Below are positions 6,719 to 11,813 of a stretch of DNA of 11,813 nt, one piece after another. The number at the start of each line of letters is the position of its first letter. Position 1 is the first letter of the stretch. This DNA comes from Thermotoga sp. 4484_232 (GTDB lineage Bacteria > Thermotogota > Thermotogae > Thermotogales > Thermotogaceae). The stretch lies in contig MZGO01000038.1 of the NCBI GenBank assembly GCA_002084985.1, positions 1-11,813 of the forward strand, in the 5' to 3' direction. The translations under genes were made by a program, and so were the position numbers. The notes beneath the pieces are model-generated. The model had not been told where the DNA came from. It ran no database searches and saw only the letters and a program-made list of their open reading frames with translations.

Positions 6719-7374
6719 GCATAGATGATTTCTACAGGAAGCAGTTTGGGAAGATAGCTGGTGTTGATGAAGCTGGGAGGGGGCCTTTAGCTGGGCCGGT
6801 CGTTGCATCTGCGGTTATAATAAAAGAACATATAGCGGGAATCAAAGATTCCAAGCTTCTCTCTCCAGAGAGGAGAGAAAAGTTGTTTCAGGAGATCTTA
6901 GATAATGCAGTTGTCGGTATCGGAATAGCAACACCCGAAGAAATAGACATCTATAACATATTCCACGCAACGAGAATAGCCATGAACAGAGCTTTGGAGA
7001 ATCTGGCAGAAAAACCAGATTACGTCATAGTTGATGGAAAATGGCTCAAACTATCACAACCTGGAACCTGTGTTGTCATGGGGGATAGGAAAAGTGAATC
7101 CATAGGAGCCGCGTCGATAGTTGCGAAGGTTGTAAGAGACAGGATAATGAGAGCTTACTCCAGAGTTTTTCCCGAGTACGGATTCGATAAGAACAAAGGA
7201 TATCCCACGAAGGATCATATAGAAAAATTGAGAGAGCATGGTGTAACGTGGTTTCATAGGCTGACGTTTTCACCTGTGAGGAAATATCTAACCTTGAAGG
7301 AACTTGAGAAGATGCTGAGAGAAGGCAGGATATCTGAGAGAAGGTATGAAAAGATAAAAGGAGTGATCGGATGA
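6715..7374 (+). CDS. rnhB: Ribonuclease HII
   Basis: Cleaves the RNA strand of RNA-DNA hybrids and nicks 5' of single ribonucleotides in DNA, starting ribonucleotide excision repair in the cytosol. The 219-residue chain carries the complete DEDD metal site: Asp18 and Glu19 in AGVDEAGRGPLAGPV, Asp107 in VIVDGK, Asp124 in VMGDRKS, with Asp142 in the following VVRD. The GRG motif (21-23) and Tyr163 in NKGYPTKDH, which read the RNA-DNA junction, are present. Residue numbering matches the well-studied Thermotoga maritima enzyme as I recall it (238 residues). This protein is about 19 residues shorter at the C-terminus, ending right at the next gene through an ATGA overlap (7371-7374). The ATG also overlaps the protease stop, so all three genes are translationally coupled. 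Confidence 0.97.
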   Translation: MSIDDFYRKQFGKIAGVDEAGRGPLAGPVVASAVIIKEHIAGIKDSKLLSPERREKLFQEILDNAVVGIGIATPEEIDIYNIFHATRIAMNRALENLAEKPDYVIVDGKWLKLSQPGTCVVMGDRKSESIGAASIVAKVVRDRIMRAYSRVFPEYGFDKNKGYPTKDHIEKLREHGVTWFHRLTFSPVRKYLTLKELEKMLREGRISERRYEKIKGVIG

Positions 7375-8294
7375 TATACGTTCTTCCATCGATATTTCTT
7401 GGATGGGCACTTGGGGCTAACGATGCTGCCAACGTTTTTGGTCCATCTGTTGCAAGTGGGCTCGTTCCGTATAGAAAAGCGACCATAGTTTCGGCGATCT
7501 TCGTCGTCATAGGAGCTGTCGTTGGAGGAGCTGCAGGTCTTGAAACAATAGGATCCCTCTCCGCGGGAGACGTGGTGGAAGGGGCCCTATCAGTGCTTTC
7601 CGCTGCCATATCCGTTACTATAATGACTTACCTTGGTTTACCCGTTTCAACATCACAGGCTGTCGTTGGAGGAATCGTGGGAATAGGGTTGATTTTGGGA
7701 GGAATAAACTGGAAGATACTCCTTAAAGTGGTCATAGCATGGCTTGCAACTCCTTTCGGTGCCATGCTCCTGGGATACATTCTCTACAAGATAGCGACTC
7801 CCATATTCAGGAGGATAAAGTCTGTTCAGGTTCAAGACCTGTTTCTGAAGATAGCTGCATGGATCATCGGAGCTTACGGCTCTTTCTCGCTGGGTGCGAA
7901 CAACGTTGCAAACGTAACCGGAGCTCTCGTTGGAAAGTACCTGTCGGTCCAGATGGCCGCTCTGATAGGGGGACTCAGCATAGCTTTTGGAATACTGACC
8001 TATAGCAGGAAAGTCATGATGACGGTTGGAAAAAGAATCGTCGAACTCGATCATTTCTCATCACTGATATCTATTCTTGCGGAATCCTTAACAGTTTGGG
8101 TGTATGCTTTAATCGGTGTTCCAGTTTCCACATCTCAGGCGATCGTTGGAGGTGTCCTTGGAGCTGGATACGCCAAAGGGACGAGACTTGGGAGCAAGAA
8201 GATACTTCTCAGGATAATATTTGGTTGGGTTGGAGCACCAGCGGTTGCTGCGGTCATTTCCATGGGGATATATTGGATATACACGAGGTTTTAA
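7371..8294 (+). CDS. pit: PiT-family inorganic phosphate (or sulfate) permease
   Basis: Polytopic membrane permease of the PiT family, which takes up phosphate driven by a proton or sodium gradient; a few family members (Bacillus CysP) carry sulfate instead. The 307 residues contain an internal duplication. GANDAANVFG (15-24) and PVSTSQAVVGG (91-101) in the first half recur as GANNVANVTG (175-184) and PVSTSQAIVGG (251-261), each pair exactly 76 residues apart. This is the pseudo-symmetric signature of the family. The large cytosolic loop of longer homologues is absent, which is usual for compact prokaryotic versions. ATG 7371 has GGAG with a 7-base spacer. The DUF47 gene that follows immediately is the classic partner of PiT permeases and supports phosphate as substrate. 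Confidence 0.93.
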   Translation: MIYVLPSIFLGWALGANDAANVFGPSVASGLVPYRKATIVSAIFVVIGAVVGGAAGLETIGSLSAGDVVEGALSVLSAAISVTIMTYLGLPVSTSQAVVGGIVGIGLILGGINWKILLKVVIAWLATPFGAMLLGYILYKIATPIFRRIKSVQVQDLFLKIAAWIIGAYGSFSLGANNVANVTGALVGKYLSVQMAALIGGLSIAFGILTYSRKVMMTVGKRIVELDHFSSLISILAESLTVWVYALIGVPVSTSQAIVGGVLGAGYAKGTRLGSKKILLRIIFGWVGAPAVAAVISMGIYWIYTRF

Positions 8295-8307
8295 GGAGGT
8301 TTGAGAA

Positions 8308-8952
8308 TTGATGTGGATCTTCGGGAAAAAAGAGGAAAAGATCATAGAACTCATTAAAAACCATCTGGATCTGGTTGAAAAAACCATTGAGAGTTTGAGG
8401 GACTACCTGGAAATGTATTTTTCAGATGGTGAAAAGGCAACGGTTATATACGAAAAAATCCAAACTCTCGAGAGTGACGCAGATAGAATCAGAAGGAAAG
8501 TGGAAACCGATATGTATTCTGGAGCATTCCTTCCAAACTTCAGAGGAGATCTTTTAGGACTCATAGAATCTGTTGACAAAATAGCGAACAAAGCGGAATT
8601 CGTCGCAGATCTCATAGAGCTTCAGCACCCTGTGATACCGAATGAATTAAAGGATGGTGTACTAAGACAGATCGATCTGAGTCTTGAGACTTTCAGAATG
8701 TTGAAGCGATCCATAGAATTCCTCTTTGAGGACCTTCAAAAAGCAGGAGAGTACGTCATATTGACTGAGAAGAGGGAACACGAAGAAGACGAAGTTGAGA
8801 GAGGAAACATAAAGAAACTCTTCGAACTGGATATAGAAAGGTGTGCAAAACTCGAGCTCAAAGAGATCATAAGAAGTATAGGTGACATAGCTGACAGAGC
8901 TGAAGATTCATCGGACAGGGTCGAGATAATCATTTTGAAGAGGAGGGTGTGA
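8308..8952 (+). CDS. DUF47 PhoU-like protein, partner of PiT permease
   Basis: Cytosolic all-alpha protein of the DUF47/TIGR00153 family, distantly related to PhoU and found beside PiT permeases, where it is thought to regulate phosphate transport. The 214 residues are almost wholly helical and charged. They carry PhoU-like E/D-rich helix repeats: IQTLESDADRIRRKVETDMY (51-70), then DLLGLIESVDKIANKAEFVA (81-100), and in the second half EHEEDEVERGNIKKLFELDI and IIRSIGDIADRAEDSSDRVE. PhoU proteins use such E-x-x-x-D-(R/K) clusters to bind metals. The pit stop codon (8292-8294) abuts GGAGG at 8295-8299. TTG 8308 is 8 bases downstream and ATG 8311 is 11, so the start may be either; the protein differs by one residue only. 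Function as a transport regulator is inferred from family and context. Confidence 0.9.
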   Translation: MMWIFGKKEEKIIELIKNHLDLVEKTIESLRDYLEMYFSDGEKATVIYEKIQTLESDADRIRRKVETDMYSGAFLPNFRGDLLGLIESVDKIANKAEFVADLIELQHPVIPNELKDGVLRQIDLSLETFRMLKRSIEFLFEDLQKAGEYVILTEKREHEEDEVERGNIKKLFELDIERCAKLELKEIIRSIGDIADRAEDSSDRVEIIILKRRV

Positions 8953-8953
8953 T

Positions 8954-9730
8954 TTGGAGGAGGTAGGAAGATCTTTCGAGAAACTCGTGAACATAATGAA
9001 GAGATTGAGAGGCCCCGGTGGGTGTGACTGGGATAGGGCCCAAACCCACGAATCTTTGAAACCATACATCATCGAGGAAGCTTACGAGCTTTTGAACGCC
9101 ATAGAGTCTGGTGATACCGAGGAATTGAAGGAAGAGTTGGGAGATGTTCTTCTTCAAGTAGTCTTTCATTCCCAGATAGCAAGTGAAAGGGGAGCCTTCG
9201 ACATATCGGATGTTGTGGAAACCCTCTGCGAAAAACTCATAAGAAGACACCCCCACGTATTTGGGAAAAGTGGAAGGTACTCTTACAAGCAATGGGAAGA
9301 TATAAAGGCCAGAGAGAAAAGCAAGAAGAGTGTAAGCAGAATCGGTGATTTGAATCCTGCTCTTCCTGCTCTCTCGATGGCAAGGAGGATTCAAGAGAAC
9401 GCATCAGCCGTGGGTTTTGACTGGGAGAATATAGAAGAAGTCTTTGAAAAAGTTCTTGAAGAGCTCGAGGAGCTGAAAAGGAGTCTTTCAAATGGGGATA
9501 GAAAAAGGATTTCTGAAGAACTTGGTGATCTTCTGTTCTCCGTTGTGAACCTCTCAAGGTTTTTGAATGTCGATCCAGAGAGCGCTTTGAGGAAGGCAAC
9601 GGAAAGATTCTGGAGAAGGTTCAGGAGGATGGAAGAGATGATAGAGAAAGACGGCCTGAAATTTGAAGATCTCAGTATCGAGGAACTCGATAGATACTGG
9701 GAGAAAGTGAAGGGAGGAGATTTGAAATGA
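8954..9730 (+). CDS. mazG: MazG nucleoside triphosphate pyrophosphohydrolase
   Basis: House-cleaning all-alpha enzyme that hydrolyses NTPs and non-canonical dNTPs to the monophosphate and pyrophosphate. It is the long two-domain form (258 residues). The first MazG domain has EEAYE (41-45) and EELGD (60-64), the EExxE...ExxD magnesium site, followed by the LRRHPHVFG-like family motif (here LIRRHPHVFG, 95-104) and KARE (118-121). The second domain repeats it with EELEE (169-173) and EELGD (188-192), then a KATERFWRRFRRME motif (214-227). Both metal sites are intact. The N-terminal GGCDWDRAQTHESLKPY (22-38) is diagnostic. The start is TTG 8954-8956, one base after the previous stop, with GGAGG at 8942-8946 and a 7-base spacer; no ATG precedes the conserved core. 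Confidence 0.96.
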   Translation: MEEVGRSFEKLVNIMKRLRGPGGCDWDRAQTHESLKPYIIEEAYELLNAIESGDTEELKEELGDVLLQVVFHSQIASERGAFDISDVVETLCEKLIRRHPHVFGKSGRYSYKQWEDIKAREKSKKSVSRIGDLNPALPALSMARRIQENASAVGFDWENIEEVFEKVLEELEELKRSLSNGDRKRISEELGDLLFSVVNLSRFLNVDPESALRKATERFWRRFRRMEEMIEKDGLKFEDLSIEELDRYWEKVKGGDLK

Positions 9731-10746
9731 GAAAAATGTTCCTTCTGTTGATACTCCTTCTGCCCATAGTCCTTTTTCCACAGCAGGAGACTGGCGCTTC
9801 AACGGAAGTCGTGGCTATGGTGAATGGAGAGGTCATAACCATGGAGATGCTGAATCTGGAGGCGGATCTGAGCAGGATACTTAAGGGAATAGCGAGTATA
9901 GATACGAGATTCTTCGATGTTCTCACCACGACCCAGGAAGGTATCATGTTCCTTCTGAGATACAAGAAAGAAGTTCTGAACGACATGGTCGATCAGCTTT
10001 TGATACAACAGCTTGCGAGGAAAGAGGGAATTGACATATCGGATGAAGAAGTTGGAAAGATCGTTAGTAAACGCTTGGAGGATACCGCGAAGAGTCTCGG
10101 TGCCACCATAGAAGAACTCGATAAATTCCTCAAGGAATCTGGTTTTGGTGATATAGAAAAACTCAAGAAGAGATTGAAATGGGCTTTAAAAACGCAACTC
10201 TCACTTGAGAGGTTGAAGGAAAAGGTTACAGCTTCTGCAACCGTCACGGAAGACGAGGTTAAAAGTTATTACGAAAACAACAAGGATCAGTTCAAAACCC
10301 AGTCTTCAATTCACGCCCTCAGAATTCTGACCAAAACCAAGGAAGATGCTGAAAAGGCCCTGGATCTCATAAGATCTGGAGAGGATTTTTCGAAAGTTGC
10401 TTCTGACCTCTCAGTGGACGAACTGACAAAACACACTGGGGGAGACATGGGTTGGTTCACAAAGGACGCACCGTTCCTTGACGAGGATGTAAAGAAAATC
10501 ATATTCAACGCTCCCGTCGGGGCTATTTTGGGGCCTTACAAAACTTCAAAAGGTTGGGAGATATACAAGATCGTGGAGATCAAAAGAGCATCCCTCATAC
10601 CCCTTGAGAAAGTGAAAGAAGATATCGTGAACATTCTTTTAAGCGATAAGAAAAACAGAATGTGGAACGACTGGCTGAAGAAGAGTTTCAACGAGTTCAA
10701 GAAACAGAGCAAGGTGGAGATACTTCTTGGAGGTGGCAAGGAGTGA
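9727..10746 (+). CDS. Exported SurA/PpiC-type peptidyl-prolyl isomerase chaperone
   Basis: Secreted folding factor of the SurA/PrsA/PpiD group, acting on exported and outer-envelope proteins. Residues 1-19 are a signal peptide (MRKMFLLLILLLPIVLFPQ) with no cysteine, so it is not a PrsA-type lipoprotein; it may be cleaved or stay as an anchor. Residues 27-170 form a SurA_N-like helical chaperone domain (VVAMVNGEVITMEML, then ...DQLLIQQLARKEGI). A parvulin rotamase domain occupies about 193-288, with HALRILTKTKEDAEKAL, FSKVASDLSVD, GGDMGWFTKD (238-247) and GPYKTSKGWEIYKI (269-282). A polar helical tail follows. ATG 9727 overlaps the mazG stop (ATGA) and has GGAGG at 9713-9717, 9 bases upstream. 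In a cell with an outer sheath, envelope proteins like the two encoded leftward could be clients, which is inference only. Confidence 0.9.
   Translation: MRKMFLLLILLLPIVLFPQQETGASTEVVAMVNGEVITMEMLNLEADLSRILKGIASIDTRFFDVLTTTQEGIMFLLRYKKEVLNDMVDQLLIQQLARKEGIDISDEEVGKIVSKRLEDTAKSLGATIEELDKFLKESGFGDIEKLKKRLKWALKTQLSLERLKEKVTASATVTEDEVKSYYENNKDQFKTQSSIHALRILTKTKEDAEKALDLIRSGEDFSKVASDLSVDELTKHTGGDMGWFTKDAPFLDEDVKKIIFNAPVGAILGPYKTSKGWEIYKIVEIKRASLIPLEKVKEDIVNILLSDKKNRMWNDWLKKSFNEFKKQSKVEILLGGGKE
10729..10733 (+). promoter_or_regulatory. Shine-Dalgarno that sets the mtnA start
   Basis: GGAGG, with a 9-base spacer to GTG 10743-10745. It lies in the last codons of the prolyl isomerase gene and decides the mtnA start against a longer upstream GTG frame beginning at 10662. 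Confidence 0.7.
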
Positions 10747-11783
10747 GATTGAAAACACTGACGATGGAGTGGACGGGAGAGTCTTTGATACTCGTCGATC
10801 AAAGAAAACTTCCACTTGAGGAAGTTTACGTTGAGTGTGAAGATTTCATGGACGTTGCAAGAGCCATAAAGGAGATGATAGTGAGGGGAGCACCAGCCAT
10901 AGGGGCAACCGCCGCTTTTGGATACGTTCTTGGAGTGAAGGATTCAAAGGGATCCAGCTTCGAGGAAGTCCTTGAAAAGATGAAGAAAGTCAAGGAGGTA
11001 CTCTCCAAGACGAGACCAACAGCTGTCAACCTTTTTTGGGCACTGGACAGAATGGAAAAACGCTTGATGGAGCATGGAAAAACGGAGAATCTTTATGAGA
11101 TATTGGAAGAAGAAGCCTACAGAATAGCCATCGAGGATATAGAGATGAACAAGTCGATAGGAAAGCACGGAGCAGAACTTTTGAAGGATGGTGATACCGT
11201 TTTAACGCACTGTAACGCGGGAGCTCTGGCCACTGTCGATTTTGGAACGGCTCTTGGAGTCATAAGGTACGCTGTAAGGCAAGGAAAGAAAATAAAGGTT
11301 TACGTTGATGAGACAAGACCTTACCAGCAGGGGGCTCGCCTGACAGCCTGGGAGCTCTTGAAAGAAGGAATAGAAACCATATTGATAACCGATAACATGG
11401 CGGGATGGGTTATGAAACGGGGTTTGATAGATGCCGTCATAGTCGGTGCAGACAGGATCGCAGCGAATGGAGATGTGGCAAATAAGATAGGAACATATAC
11501 ACTTGCGGTTTTAGCAAACAGACACAACGTGCCTTTTTACGTTGCAGCGCCCTCTTCATCTATAGATCTAAAAACACCAAATGGTTCTATGATACCTATC
11601 GAAGAGAGAAATCCCGACGAAGTCACTCACTGTGGCGGCAGAAGGATCGCACCTGAGGGAGTGAAGGTCTACAACCCAGCATTCGATGTGACCGACGCGT
11701 CCCTTGTGACCGCCATAATAACCGAAAAAGGTGTGATAAGGCCTCCCTACGAAGAGAACCTGAAAAAGGTCTTCATGGAATGA
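10743..11783 (+). CDS. mtnA: Methylthioribose-1-phosphate isomerase
   Basis: Interconverts 5-methylthioribose 1-phosphate and 5-methylthioribulose 1-phosphate in the methionine salvage pathway; cytosolic, with the eIF2B-alpha-type fold. From GTG 10743 the protein is 346 residues, the usual length. Landmarks are the N-terminal VRLKTLTMEW, the phosphate-binding VRGAPAIG (47-54), RPTAVNLFWALDRM (91-104), THCNAGALATVDFGTA with catalytic Cys157, DETRPYQQGARLTAWEL (189-205) and IVGADRIAANGDVANKIGT with catalytic Asp237, then EVTHCGG and PEGVKVYNPAFDVT. The GTG overlaps the upstream TGA (GTGA). The open frame extends 27 codons upstream to 10662, but those residues are out-of-frame readings of the preceding gene and absent from relatives, so I reject them. 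No other methionine-salvage gene is nearby. A hairpin follows directly. Confidence 0.97.
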   Translation: MRLKTLTMEWTGESLILVDQRKLPLEEVYVECEDFMDVARAIKEMIVRGAPAIGATAAFGYVLGVKDSKGSSFEEVLEKMKKVKEVLSKTRPTAVNLFWALDRMEKRLMEHGKTENLYEILEEEAYRIAIEDIEMNKSIGKHGAELLKDGDTVLTHCNAGALATVDFGTALGVIRYAVRQGKKIKVYVDETRPYQQGARLTAWELLKEGIETILITDNMAGWVMKRGLIDAVIVGADRIAANGDVANKIGTYTLAVLANRHNVPFYVAAPSSSIDLKTPNGSMIPIEERNPDEVTHCGGRRIAPEGVKVYNPAFDVTDASLVTAIITEKGVIRPPYEENLKKVFME

Positions 11784-11804
11784 CCCCGCATCTGCGGGGC
11801 CTTT
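11784..11804 (+). terminator. Probable intrinsic terminator after mtnA
   Basis: CCCCGC (11784-11789), loop ATCT, GCGGGG (11794-11799), then CCTTT. It is a perfect 6-bp all-GC stem beginning at the base after the mtnA stop, with a short T run. The T tract is weak, so termination may be partial; position and stem strength support the call as the end of the rightward operon. Confidence 0.65.
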
Positions 11805-11813
11805 GATTGGTAC

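Noticed and set aside
10662..10742. 27-codon N-terminal extension of mtnA
   Set aside because: It overlaps the prolyl isomerase gene in another frame, has no family match, and GTG 10743 has a well-placed GGAGG and gives the normal MtnA N-terminus.
10743..11783. mtnA as an eIF2B-like translation initiation factor subunit
   Set aside because: The isomerase catalytic cysteine (THCNAG) and aspartate (GADRIAANGD) are both present, so the enzyme call is preferred over the older eIF2B-alpha-like label.
1..11813. CRISPR arrays, transposases, integrases, tRNA or rRNA genes, toxin-antitoxin or other defence modules
   Set aside because: No regularly spaced repeats, terminal inverted repeats, transposase or recombinase motifs, tRNA cloverleaf or defence-domain signatures were seen. 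MazG here is the two-domain housekeeping enzyme and has no toxin-antitoxin (mazEF) partner beside it.

Overview
The window looks like a chromosomal segment from a member of the Thermotogota, in or near Thermotoga/Pseudothermotoga. Evidence for this is AGA/AGG- and ATA-rich coding, very strong GGAGG ribosome sites, frequent TTG and GTG starts, ATGA-style gene overlaps, and an Omp-alpha-like SLH plus coiled-coil envelope protein. The RNase HII and MtnA proteins resemble the Thermotoga maritima proteins as I remember them, but are clearly diverged, so I infer a relative rather than T. maritima itself. No database search was possible.

Layout: the window is almost completely coding and consists of two divergent gene trains leaving one 92-base intergenic region (5787-5878). 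Leftward (minus strand, 5786 down to 1) are a broken znuC-type ABC ATPase, a znuB-type permease, rsmG, a LipM/LplA-type lipoyl-pathway gene, rsmI, a PEGA-repeat exported protein, and the N-terminal 250 codons of an SLH plus coiled-coil protein that runs off the left edge. Rightward (plus strand, 5879 to 11783) are a membrane-anchored ClpP-fold protease of the SDH_sah type, rnhB, a PiT-family anion permease, a DUF47 PhoU-like partner, mazG, a SurA/PpiC-type prolyl isomerase and mtnA. A GC-rich hairpin follows mtnA.

Functionally the leftward set combines a defective metal (zinc/manganese type) uptake system, two 16S rRNA methyltransferases, lipoyl metabolism and outer-envelope ('toga') proteins. 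The rightward set combines membrane proteolysis, RNA-DNA hybrid repair, phosphate uptake, nucleotide-pool cleaning, periplasmic folding and methylthioadenosine salvage. Such mixed housekeeping operons are common in Thermotogales, and most genes here look ordinary.

The most notable observation is the ABC ATPase. Its reading frame runs normally through Walker A, Q-loop and signature motif. It then jumps directly into the family's C-terminal tail in another frame, losing Walker B, D-loop and H-loop, while the downstream permease is intact. I did not find a convincing novel defence, mobile or CRISPR-like system.
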